Of a stretch of 38,476 nucleotides of DNA, positions 27,489 through 35,015 are shown in pieces (position 1 is the first letter of the stretch; the number at the start of each line of letters is the position of its first letter). The position numbers and the translations under genes are program-made. The stretch is from Chitinophaga pinensis (lineage in GTDB: Bacteria > Bacteroidota > Bacteroidia > UBA7662), in NCBI GenBank assembly GCA_945874665.1, contig CAMCHJ010000018.1, forward strand, positions 1-38,476, written 5' to 3'. The notes under the pieces are model-generated. The model worked only from the letters and a program-made list of their open reading frames with translations, did not search any database and had not been told where the DNA came from.

Positions 27489-28847
27489 TTAAATAAAATG
27501 ATAAACGAGCATCACCAATAATGCTGCGCTGAGTGGAATGAGGTTGCGTTTAACGATGTCCATGCTGCTTACCTTGGCAATTTCAGCCGTGGCAATGAGT
27601 ACGCCCGAAACAGGTGAAACGGTTCGGCCCATGGAAGCCGCTAATTGCATGGGGAGCAGGAGGGTGGTGGTTTCCATGCTGAGCTGGCCGGCGATTTTGG
27701 GTACCAAAGGACCAAAAGCGAAAAAAGCTGCATTGCCGCTGCCCATGAGCATGGCGGCTAAAAAAATCATGATGGTCATGGCTATTCCAATGCCCGTCAT
27801 GCTGAAGCCCAGCGAGCTCGTGCTGCTGATTAAACCGTCGATAAAACCCAAGCTGATAAGTCCTTTTGCAAAAATATCGGCTGTAATGATGAGCGTAACC
27901 ACCGATTTGAAGATGTCGCCCATGCCGTTCCAAAAAACTTGTAAGGAGGCCAGCAGGGTTTTGAGTTGTCGGTGACGGATGGCTTCGAACAGCAAGGCTA
28001 CAAACAGGCTGATGAACATCACGGTGGTGGTATCGAGGTAGATGGGCGTTTCGAAAAAGCTAAAAATCTCTGAAAAAACCAACAGCAGTACGATGGGGAG
28101 GATGGGAAGCAGGGCGTAAATGGCAGGTACGCTGGGTTTGGCTACCTCCGTGGCGGGTACTTCTTCGGTTTTGGTCCTGTTTTTTTGGTCGTAGTAGCGG
28201 TTGGTGAAATAATAAGTTACCATCATGACTATACTCAGCGGCCAAACCAAAGGAATTTGGTGGTGGAGGAAGTAAAAAACGGTGTCCATGTCCATGATTT
28301 CAATGGCGCTGGCGGTGGTGGCGCAGGCGGGACCGATGCCGAAGGCGGTGCTGGCCGTGATGACTGAAACGGCCGAAAGTCGACTTACGCCCAGGCGAAG
28401 GAGGATGGGGAATAGCGAGGCCATGAGCAAAAGACTGAGTCCTGCGGCCGACGGAATAGCTATAAACAGCACCTGAGCAATGGGAATGACCATGCTGGCG
28501 GCCAAATAGGGGTTCTTTTTGAATAGCTGCAAGGGCCGCATCGAAAGGTGCACGAGTATGTCTGACGCGCCAATTTTATCCATATAGGCCACAAATCCGC
28601 CAATGGCCATGATCATGAGGCCTACGCCAGCGTTGGTTTTGCTGAAAGACTCTTTGATGGAGGCGAAGAAGTCGAAACCACTGACCCCCGTTGGCTGCTG
28701 TAAATCGGGCAGAGGCATTTTTAAAGCCGCTGCAGCTAAAAGCATGGCAAGTCCCGAAAGCAGCAATACTGCTTGTGGATTGTATTTACGCAGCAGCAGT
28801 CGCGCTACAACAGCGATAAATAAAACCGAAACAATTGGACCGAGCAT
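27489..28847 (-). CDS. dcuC: DcuC-family C4-dicarboxylate carrier
   Basis: 452 residues with about 12 hydrophobic segments. DcuC signatures in order: the N-terminal LLLRKYNPQAVLLLSG, MIMAIGGFVAYMDKIGASDI, SAAGLSLLLMASLFPILLRLG, ALLPILPI, GMGDIFKSVVTLIITADIF, AAMLMGSGNAAFFAFGPLVPK, and GRTVSPVSGVLIA. The family exchanges or imports fumarate, succinate, malate and aspartate across the inner membrane. A second, unrelated dicarboxylate carrier (SLC13) lies in the same locus. It starts 9 bases after the lamin-tail lipoprotein gene and is followed directly by iadA. Confidence 0.93.
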   Translation of the reverse strand: MLGPIVSVLFIAVVARLLLRKYNPQAVLLLSGLAMLLAAAALKMPLPDLQQPTGVSGFDFFASIKESFSKTNAGVGLMIMAIGGFVAYMDKIGASDILVHLSMRPLQLFKKNPYLAASMVIPIAQVLFIAIPSAAGLSLLLMASLFPILLRLGVSRLSAVSVITASTAFGIGPACATTASAIEIMDMDTVFYFLHHQIPLVWPLSIVMMVTYYFTNRYYDQKNRTKTEEVPATEVAKPSVPAIYALLPILPIVLLLVFSEIFSFFETPIYLDTTTVMFISLFVALLFEAIRHRQLKTLLASLQVFWNGMGDIFKSVVTLIITADIFAKGLISLGFIDGLISSTSSLGFSMTGIGIAMTIMIFLAAMLMGSGNAAFFAFGPLVPKIAGQLSMETTTLLLPMQLAASMGRTVSPVSGVLIATAEIAKVSSMDIVKRNLIPLSAALLVMLVYHFI

Positions 28848-28856
28848 GCTTGGAGC

Positions 28857-29858
28857 CTAGAAATTGCTGCCGTTTACTTTCCTACCAGGCGAGAAGAGGG
28901 CGCCGTTGGCCGCTGGAATGGTGGCGTGCTGAACAAAATCGCCGGTAATGTCGGGGTTGCGGCTGTAGGCTTCATCGGGATTGCCTGATAAACCGTTGAT
29001 GTCGAAAACGGCTACCACATTGCCCAGACTGTCGCGCAGGGTGAGTATGTCGCCGGCGTTGTTGAGGTTGAGCTGGCCCTCAGTGGCGGTTTGAACGATG
29101 GCACCCCCGAAGCTGCCGGTAGGATTGCCACCGCCGAATACTACAATTACACCATTGCTAGGTACAATGGTGCCAGCAGGGAAGGTGTGGCGCACTTGTG
29201 CGGCGTCAGATAAAGTAAAACCACTGATGTCGAGTGCTGGATTCGAATTAAAGAGTTCTACAAATTCATCAGCCAAAGGATCACGCACCCCATCACCATT
29301 GGCATCTCCGGCGGTATCGGCCGCTGGGTCATACAACACTTCATTAATGAGCAAGCCGAGCCAAGGACAGCCGTTGTTGGCGGCAGGACCAAAGTCATCT
29401 GGACAATCGTCATCTATGTCAGGTACCCCGTCGCCATCGCGGTCGGCATTGGCGCGGACCAAAGTAACCACAAAACTATTGGGTGTTTGTGGCAATACAT
29501 CAGCAATAGCGCCTAAGGCGATGATGATTTGTTTACTACTGGTATCCGTGCCCGGGATAGCCGTGATGGTTATAAAGCCAGAATCAACACCTGCAGGGAT
29601 CGTGATTTCGCCAGCAGATACACTGAAGTTTTGCCCTAAAACAGCATTCCCCGAAAAGGTAATCGGTACCGAAAGTGGTTCTGAAACAGCTCCATTGAGG
29701 CGTGCCATTACGCGCATGGTACCACCATCGTCGTTCAAATTTGTGGTGCTGACCGCCAAGGTAAGTGTTGGAAAAACATCTTGGGTTTTGCAGGCCGACA
29801 GCAACAAGCTACAGGCTAAGAGCAATAATGGTCGCGCGGGGGCAGACATCCATTTCAT
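28857..29858 (-). CDS. Lipoprotein with Ig/Calx-beta-like, thrombospondin type 3 and lamin-tail domains
   Basis: 333 residues. A lipobox LLSAC makes Cys23 the lipidated residue. Residues 30-132 form a Calx-beta or Ig-like sandwich (LAVSTTNLNDDGG, ITIPAGVDSGFITI). Residues 133-160 hold a calcium-binding thrombospondin type 3-like repeat (DRDGDGVPDIDDDCP). Residues 165-333 are a lamin-tail domain (LLINEVLYDPA, DEFVELFNS, DISGFTLSD, GDILTLRDSLG). In Bacteroidota such proteins are surface exposed and often scaffold or bind partners. It lies between the T9SS protein gene and dcuC in the operon, 21 and 9 bases away. It may anchor the substrate or the co-expressed T9SS protein; this role is inferred. 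Confidence 0.87.
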   Translation of the reverse strand: MKWMSAPARPLLLLACSLLLSACKTQDVFPTLTLAVSTTNLNDDGGTMRVMARLNGAVSEPLSVPITFSGNAVLGQNFSVSAGEITIPAGVDSGFITITAIPGTDTSSKQIIIALGAIADVLPQTPNSFVVTLVRANADRDGDGVPDIDDDCPDDFGPAANNGCPWLGLLINEVLYDPAADTAGDANGDGVRDPLADEFVELFNSNPALDISGFTLSDAAQVRHTFPAGTIVPSNGVIVVFGGGNPTGSFGGAIVQTATEGQLNLNNAGDILTLRDSLGNVVAVFDINGLSGNPDEAYSRNPDITGDFVQHATIPAANGALFSPGRKVNGSNF

Positions 29859-29879
29859 AGGGAATGATTTAAAGCGATA

Positions 29880-30923
29880 TTAACGGATCACCAGCTTTTT
29901 GATGGCTACTTGACTGGCTTGTTCGAGCCGCAGCAGGTACAAACCAGCAGTTTGTGCAGGCAGGTTTATTTGGCCATCCTGCACTTCAGTTTCAAGGATG
30001 ATGCGACCAGTGAGGTCAACCAAACGGGCCTTCATAGGAGCATCGTTGTGCGATTTTATATACAAAGCACCACCGGTGTAAGGGTTTGGATACATTTCAA
30101 GCTGAGCGCCAAAGGCAGCGTCTTGTACACTTGTATTTGCGGGCTGCAGCAACCAATGGTCGCGTACATAAAGGCCATCCACCATTACCTTTTGGTCGGC
30201 GTTGAATTGTCGTAAAGCAACGCCTTGTAAAACAGTTGCATCCACTGCCGTGCCGCCGTAAGGCCCGAGGGTAGGTGTAGCTGGTTCGTTGCGCAGGGTA
30301 TCTCCCTCGTCGAATACAAACAAACTCACTTGGTCGTTGTCGGCCCCGCTTACAAAACTGTATTTTACCACTACCAAATAGGTTTTGGCTGTGTCGAAGT
30401 CGTTGGTTACATCAACGCCTGCGGTACTTGGCACGGTGGCGGAGTTGAAGGTAAGTCCCAAACGAAAGCTGGCCGCTGTGCTACCAGTGGTGATAAAAGT
30501 ACGTGCTCGCCAAGCGCTGCTTATCGACGTATAATCGGGAGTGGTTGTATTGCTGTAAGTAACAAAATGAAAGAAAATACCGCTTCCATCGGTTGTTACA
30601 GGGCCGGTTGTTTTGAGGAGAAAGGAGGCGTAAACGTTGCCAGAGTCGCGGTTGGCTGTAAAAGGACGGTTTTCGTCTGACCCCGTATTGTTTACCAAAG
30701 CCGCATTGCCAATGCCGTTGCCGAAATATACAGTGCTGCCAAGAGTGAGGCCGCTGGCGGCTACTGTTTGCGGGTTTGTTGCTGCAGCGCTGTGAGCGAA
30801 CCAGCCGTGGTCGCGAAGTTGCGCTCCTGCGGGGTAATCGAAGTTTTCAATGAGGAGCAGACTTTGGGCATCTGCACTGCCAAATACTGCCGTGAGTAAG
30901 GTGATTAAGTATATCTTTTTCAT
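29880..30923 (-). CDS. T9SS-secreted protein sharing its N-terminal domain with the 1504-residue protein
   Basis: 347 residues, signal peptide MKKIYLITLLTAVFGSADAQ. The N-terminal 235 residues are clearly homologous to those of the gene at 13654-18168: ENFDYPAGAQL against EHFNYPADSLL, the shared NNTGSDEN, SGNVYxSFL, AxRARTF, KTYLVVVKY against TTYLVVVKY, and VDGLYV against VDGLIV. The C-terminal 75 residues, from EMYPNPYTGGALY to IKKLVIR, are a T9SS sorting domain. It has no catalytic motif I can see, and its small size makes it the minimal version of the shared domain. It is the first gene of the seven-gene operon, with composite operator B 55 bases upstream of its start. Confidence 0.9.
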   Translation of the reverse strand: MKKIYLITLLTAVFGSADAQSLLLIENFDYPAGAQLRDHGWFAHSAAATNPQTVAASGLTLGSTVYFGNGIGNAALVNNTGSDENRPFTANRDSGNVYASFLLKTTGPVTTDGSGIFFHFVTYSNTTTPDYTSISSAWRARTFITTGSTAASFRLGLTFNSATVPSTAGVDVTNDFDTAKTYLVVVKYSFVSGADNDQVSLFVFDEGDTLRNEPATPTLGPYGGTAVDATVLQGVALRQFNADQKVMVDGLYVRDHWLLQPANTSVQDAAFGAQLEMYPNPYTGGALYIKSHNDAPMKARLVDLTGRIILETEVQDGQINLPAQTAGLYLLRLEQASQVAIKKLVIR

Positions 30924-30977
30924 GCTGTAATACTGATTATAGCACGCAAGATGGTATTTTCACCTTGCTTGATGCAA

Positions 30978-31007
30978 TACCAGTGGTTAATAATAAGAAA
31001 TACCAGT
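30978..31007 (+). promoter_or_regulatory. Composite operator B (TACCAGT-N16-TACCAGT)
   Basis: Two identical direct copies start at 30978 and 31001, again 23 bp apart; both are preceded by A (ATACCAGT). An inverted copy of the core, TGGTAT, lies at 30952-30957. The near half-site is 55 bases upstream of the first gene of the seven-gene minus-strand operon, in the same relative orientation as operator A. Confidence 0.72.
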
Positions 31008-31024
31008 TAACGAGCAGGCACCCG

Positions 31025-31363
31025 CTATTCATCGCCCAAGGAGTTGAGCCCAAATTGCTGTTGCAATAAATGCCGCAGAATGTGCTGCCATTCGTGTAAG
31101 TCTGTCGTATCTACAAAGCCTAAACAAGTGCCTTGGCCACAAAAATTGCACTTTTGAGCGAGTATAAGGCAGTTGTCTTTGTCGAGGTGGATGTCGATAT
31201 CGCCCGCATGGTTGTGGGGCAGGCCGCAGCAGTGGCAGGTCATAAGGTCGGTGCCCACCTGCGCTAGCAAGCCTTCCTCATCGCCCAGCAAAACCTTGAG
31301 CTCGGCCAAGGGCAGGTCGAGTTGAATGGTTTGTTGCAAGTGCACAAAGGCTACACGTTTCAT
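31025..31363 (-). CDS. Small Cys/His-rich protein of unknown function, likely metal binding
   Basis: 112 residues, no signal peptide. I do not recognise the family. Two Cys clusters, TCHCCGLPHNHAGD (near 43-55) and KCNFCGQGTC (near 71-80), with nearby His residues suggest one or two zinc sites or a small redox centre. The rest is acidic and helical (LLGDEEGLLAQVG, HEWQHILRHLLQQQFG). It is transcribed towards operator B but ends before it, so it does not appear to belong to the neighbouring regulon. The coding sequence looks genuine: a promoter-like pair precedes it and no better frame covers the stretch. Confidence 0.65.
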   Translation of the reverse strand: MKRVAFVHLQQTIQLDLPLAELKVLLGDEEGLLAQVGTDLMTCHCCGLPHNHAGDIDIHLDKDNCLILAQKCNFCGQGTCLGFVDTTDLHEWQHILRHLLQQQFGLNSLGDE

Positions 31364-31367
31364 ACCG

Positions 31368-31399
31368 GTAAAATAGAACCTCGCTTTGGTTCATGCAAA
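31368..31399 (-). promoter_or_regulatory. Possible promoter of the Cys/His-rich protein
   Basis: On the minus strand TTTG (31399-31396) is followed after 20 bases by TATTTTAC (31375-31368), close to TAnnTTTG. The ATG at 31363 follows four bases later, so the transcript would be nearly leaderless. The remaining bases up to 31510 show no other feature. Confidence 0.35.
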
Positions 31400-31510
31400 C
31401 GATTTAAAACTTTCGCTTAGAAATTAAAAGAAAGCAATTGCTGTCTGTTTTAAAGGCTGCGCTGTAAGACTATTGAGCGGCTATTGGACCTGGTTTTTGA
31501 AGGCTGCTTT

Positions 31511-32443
31511 TTATTTTTCAGGTGCTGTTGCAGCAATTTGCCAAATAATCACTTTTCGGTCGTCGCCTATCGAAATGAGTTGTTTTTGAGCTGGGCGCCA
31601 GCTCAATTTATTCACCGAATGGCTGTGTGCCATGCCTGGGAATTTATCATAGTTGGCCACTTTCACCAGCTCTAAACTTTTATCATCCCACAATTTGATG
31701 GTTTTGTCGCGGCCAGCGCTGGCTACCAAGCCTACTTCTGGCAAATGGAGGAGGTGATTGATGGTGAACAGGTGCGCTGGGAATTTGTCAAGCAGCTTGC
31801 CCGAAGCCGTTTCCCACACAGCTAAATGGGCATCTCGGGAGCCGCTGAGCAGGTATTTGCCGCCCGACAGCCATAGCAAACTGAAAACAGAGCTGTTGTG
31901 CGCAGCTAAGGTTTGCAGCAGCTCGCCTTTTTGGTTGTGCAAGCGCACAGCCCCATCACTACAACCGCTGGCAAAAAGAGGTTCGGTGGGATGCGCCAAA
32001 AGGCAACGAATGGCGGCGGTGCTCACGGTAATGCTTTGTTGGAGTCGCAAGCTTTGCAGACTTTCAGTATTCCACTGGCTCACTACGCCATCGCCATGGG
32101 CTACAAAAAGTTGGTCACCGAGCCAGTCCATATCAAAAATAGCGTGCTCCGACCGCTGGTAGTGGTGCAGCTCTTGGTGCTGCAACAAATCAACCAGGTG
32201 CAAGCCGCCCTGCATGCTGCCTACCAGTAAACTTGAACTGTTGGGTATAAATTTCATGCAGTAAATGCCGTGGCTCAATTGGGCGGCGAGGGTAGCATCT
32301 TTTGGCTCCTGCAAGTCCCAGCGCGCCACCAAACCATCACTGCCAGCTGTGTAGAGGTGCTGTTGGTTAGAGGCTAAAACACTGCTGTACAAGCAATTTT
32401 TGTGGCCTGTTAACTTATGTAATGGTATAATTTCGAATTTCAT
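31511..32443 (-). CDS. WD40-repeat beta-propeller protein
   Basis: 310 residues forming seven WD40-like blades, so probably one closed seven-bladed propeller. Blade ends include GSDGLVARWDL, HGDGVVSQWNT, GCSDGAVRLHN, GSRDAHLAVWE, GRDKTIKLWD and GDDRKVIIW. It has no signal peptide, so it is cytoplasmic, and it carries no attached enzymatic domain. WD40 propellers are protein-interaction scaffolds; a partner cannot be named. It is divergent from the phosphopantetheinyl transferase gene with only 22 bases between start codons. Confidence 0.9.
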   Translation of the reverse strand: MKFEIIPLHKLTGHKNCLYSSVLASNQQHLYTAGSDGLVARWDLQEPKDATLAAQLSHGIYCMKFIPNSSSLLVGSMQGGLHLVDLLQHQELHHYQRSEHAIFDMDWLGDQLFVAHGDGVVSQWNTESLQSLRLQQSITVSTAAIRCLLAHPTEPLFASGCSDGAVRLHNQKGELLQTLAAHNSSVFSLLWLSGGKYLLSGSRDAHLAVWETASGKLLDKFPAHLFTINHLLHLPEVGLVASAGRDKTIKLWDDKSLELVKVANYDKFPGMAHSHSVNKLSWRPAQKQLISIGDDRKVIIWQIAATAPEK

Positions 32444-32445
32444 CG

Positions 32446-32463
32446 TATGTTTACGTAAATCTA
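32446..32463. promoter_or_regulatory. Overlapping divergent -7 boxes with a palindromic centre
   Basis: TATGTTTA (32446-32453, plus strand) and TAGATTTA (32463-32456, minus strand) both match TAnnTTTG except for the last base. Each ends exactly 12 bases before the start codon it faces. They share the palindrome TTTACGTAAA (32450-32459). No good -33 element was found for either. Confidence 0.45.
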
Positions 32464-32465
32464 AA

Positions 32466-33095
32466 ATGCCTTTTATTCATACTTCCGCCTTTGATCAGCA
32501 AGGAGAGCTTGTGCTTTGGCGGGTTGATGAAACTCCCAACTGGTTCATCGATCAGCTGAGTCTCGCACCCCATTTATGGAGCGAGTACCATCAGATTGCG
32601 GTTCCAGCCATCCGTTTGCAATGGCTGGCCAGTCGTTTTGCCTTGCAGCAAGTGGCCAAATCACGCGAGATGGATGTGCACAAAGATATCTATGGCAAGC
32701 CACACTTGGTAAACGATAGCCGATTTATAAGTATAAGTCATTGCCAAGGCTACGCCGCTGCCATGGCCGCCAACCAAGCCGTTGGGGTGGATGTGGAGCG
32801 GGTGAGCCCGCGCGTTCAACGCATCAAAAACCGTTTTTTAACCGAACAGGAACAAGCCATTGTAGGAGCAACGGATGCCGATTTGATGTTGGCTTGGAGT
32901 GTAAAAGAAGCTGTTTATAAAATGTATGGCAGTAAAAAGCTGCTTTTTAAGGAGCATATCCGCCTTACTGATCGCAACAACGAGGTGCAGGTGGTGCGGG
33001 TTGATTTGGTAACGCCCGAGTATCAGCAGCACCTGCAGGTAGCCTTTTGCTTTTTGGAAGAGGTGGTGCTGAGCTGGGTCAAACAGCCGGCTTAG
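32466..33095 (+). CDS. 4'-phosphopantetheinyl transferase superfamily protein
   Basis: 209 residues from the ATG at 32466; a longer frame from 32400 would overlap the divergent WD40 gene. It has the Sfp-type transferase motifs: YGKPHL, ISISHCQGY, the Mg-binding GVDVERV (Asp109, Glu111) and WSVKEAVYKMYG (Glu148, Lys152). It transfers the phosphopantetheine arm of CoA to a serine on acyl or peptidyl carrier proteins. The carrier is not in this window. With 209 residues it is closer to the Sfp/AcpT group than to the short AcpS type. Its stop codon overlaps the dnaG stop by four bases. Confidence 0.9.
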   Translation: MPFIHTSAFDQQGELVLWRVDETPNWFIDQLSLAPHLWSEYHQIAVPAIRLQWLASRFALQQVAKSREMDVHKDIYGKPHLVNDSRFISISHCQGYAAAMAANQAVGVDVERVSPRVQRIKNRFLTEQEQAIVGATDADLMLAWSVKEAVYKMYGSKKLLFKEHIRLTDRNNEVQVVRVDLVTPEYQQHLQVAFCFLEEVVLSWVKQPA

Positions 33096-35011
33096 TGACT
33101 GATGCTGGTGCCGAGGGCATCGGCCAATGACCTGTGAATTTCTTTGAGCCCCATGTATTCGGTGAGCAGTATTTCCTGTTCTTCCACGGTTAAATCGGCG
33201 ACTTTCATTTTGTTTTCGCAAGCACGCAGCATGCCTACTACTTTTTTGAGGTTGAGTCGGGTAACGGCGCTGGTGACTTCAGCCTGTAATTTCACTTCTT
33301 TGGTGGGCGTGAGAATTTCGTGCCTCACCTCCCAATTAACACTCAACTGGTACTCGTCGGCGTATAAATGCAGCGCCGTTTGCGCCATGTCTTTGTCGTC
33401 ATGGTTAAAAAGCAAATTGCGATCGGGAAACAGCTGCTCTTCTTTCCAGGCTTTTTCAAAGATTCGGAACATTTTTTCGTAAACCGCGCCGTCCCACGCA
33501 ATTTCATCTAACATCTCCACCACAAACTCCAGCACGCCTTGTTCTTCGTTCAGGGCGCTATCGCCATACTGCAGCAAAATGCGGATGATATCGGCTTCCT
33601 GCGGCTCGTCGTTGAGCACGGGGGCTTGGGGCGCGGCGATGGGGGCAGACAGCGGCATCGACTCGGGCTGCTCGCGGTAGGCGGCATTGCCACGCTTTTG
33701 TCGCGCAAACTGGTGCTGGTTCACCGCCTGAATAAACAGTTGCTCAGCGAGGCCCAGCATGTCGGCCGTGCTGCTGCTGTAGGTGGCCCGCGTAATGGGA
33801 TCGCTGATAAAACTCACCGTTTCGGCGAGGTCGTGTATGGCTTCCGACTTCTTGATGGGGTCACCGGCAGCGTCTTTGAGCAATAAATCGACTTTAAACC
33901 GCACAAAGTCGGTGGTATGGGCATCTAAATAGGACTTAAAATCGCTGGCACCTAGCTTGCGGCTGTATGAATCGGGATCTTCACCCTCCGGCAAGGGCAC
34001 CACAGCCACCTGCAAATCGTTTTCGAGCAAAATGTTGATGCCCCGCAAGGAAGCCTTGATGCCCGCATAGTCGCCATCGTAAATCACCGTTACCTTTTTG
34101 CTGAAGCGGTGTATTAAACGGGCTTGCTCTTGGGTGAGCGAGGTGCCCGAGCTGGCCGCCACGTTTTCGATACCCACTTGATGCAGTCCAATCACGTCGG
34201 TATAGCCTTCAACCAAATAGCAATTTTCATTTTTTTGGATGGCTTTTTTGGCTTGAAAGAGGCCGTAAAGCGTCTCACTCTTCTTATACAACAGTGTTTC
34301 AGGCGAGTTGAGGTATTTGGCCTCTTTTTTATCGTTTTTGAGGGTGCGTCCGCCGAAGCCGATGACCTTGCCGCTGAGGTTGTAAAATGGGAAAATGACG
34401 CGCCCGCGGAATCGGTCAATCAAGCTGCCACGTTGGGTGCGGATGCTGAGTCCAGATGCTTCGAGCTCCGCCTCCTTAAAATCGCTGGTGCTGGCAAAGG
34501 CGCTGAAGGCTTCGTAGGCCTCAGGCGAATAGCCGAGTCCAAACTTCACGATGCTCTCTTCGCTGATGCCGCGTTCGCGAAAGTAGCTGAGTCCAATGGC
34601 TTTGCCCTCTTCAGTTTCGGTGAGCTGCATGTGAAAGTAGCTTTGCGCGAAACTGTGAAGGTTGTATTGGCGGTCGCGCTCGCTGAGTTCAGCTTTGCGT
34701 TCCTCGGTTAGTTCCCGCGCATCCTCCTCTACCGCGATGTTGTAGCGGGCGGCCAGGGCCTTGATGGCATCGGGATAGGCGAGGTGTTCGTGTTCCATCA
34801 AAAAACCGACGGCATTGCCGCTGGCACCGCAGCCAAAGCATTTGTAGATGCCTTTGTGGGCGGTTACGGTGAAGGAAGGCGACTTTTCGTTGTGGAAGGG
34901 GCAGAGGCCGATGTAATTGGCACCGCGTTTTTTGAGGGTCACAAAGTCACCAACCACTTCCTCTACACGGGCGGTCTCCATAACGCGGTCGATGGTGGAG
35001 CGGGAGATCAT
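33092..35011 (-). CDS. dnaG: DNA primase
   Basis: 639 residues. It makes RNA primers at the replication fork. The N-terminal CHC2 zinc finger is complete (Cys37, His40, Cys58, Cys61 in GLCPFHNEKSPSF and YKCFGCGASG). The RNA polymerase domain has RGRVIFPF and GFGGRTL. The TOPRIM fold has LVEGYTDVIGLHQ, SSGTSLT and VIYDGDYAGIKAS. After a linker rich in Pro and Ala (about residues 435-475), a C-terminal helical region should bind the DnaB helicase. The upstream side carries a heptamer repeat array starting four bases from the start codon. Confidence 0.97.
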   Translation of the reverse strand: MISRSTIDRVMETARVEEVVGDFVTLKKRGANYIGLCPFHNEKSPSFTVTAHKGIYKCFGCGASGNAVGFLMEHEHLAYPDAIKALAARYNIAVEEDARELTEERKAELSERDRQYNLHSFAQSYFHMQLTETEEGKAIGLSYFRERGISEESIVKFGLGYSPEAYEAFSAFASTSDFKEAELEASGLSIRTQRGSLIDRFRGRVIFPFYNLSGKVIGFGGRTLKNDKKEAKYLNSPETLLYKKSETLYGLFQAKKAIQKNENCYLVEGYTDVIGLHQVGIENVAASSGTSLTQEQARLIHRFSKKVTVIYDGDYAGIKASLRGINILLENDLQVAVVPLPEGEDPDSYSRKLGASDFKSYLDAHTTDFVRFKVDLLLKDAAGDPIKKSEAIHDLAETVSFISDPITRATYSSSTADMLGLAEQLFIQAVNQHQFARQKRGNAAYREQPESMPLSAPIAAPQAPVLNDEPQEADIIRILLQYGDSALNEEQGVLEFVVEMLDEIAWDGAVYEKMFRIFEKAWKEEQLFPDRNLLFNHDDKDMAQTALHLYADEYQLSVNWEVRHEILTPTKEVKLQAEVTSAVTRLNLKKVVGMLRACENKMKVADLTVEEQEILLTEYMGLKEIHRSLADALGTSISH

Positions 35012-35015
35012 GGGG

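Noticed and set aside
29098-29883. A 261-codon frame antisense to the lamin-tail lipoprotein gene
   Set aside because: Low-complexity Ser/Pro/Ala/Lys composition; the opposite strand encodes clear domains and a lipobox.
13654-30923. A dedicated cyanophycin operon
   Set aside because: No cyanophycinase (S51) or cyanophycin synthetase is present, so cyanophycin is only one of several possible sources of isoaspartyl dipeptides.
13654-30923. A SusC/SusD polysaccharide utilization locus
   Set aside because: There is no TonB-dependent receptor, SusD-like lipoprotein or recognised glycoside hydrolase in the locus.
34124-34711. A 195-codon frame antisense to dnaG
   Set aside because: It is the shadow of a conserved gene with full primase motifs, and it has no motif of its own.
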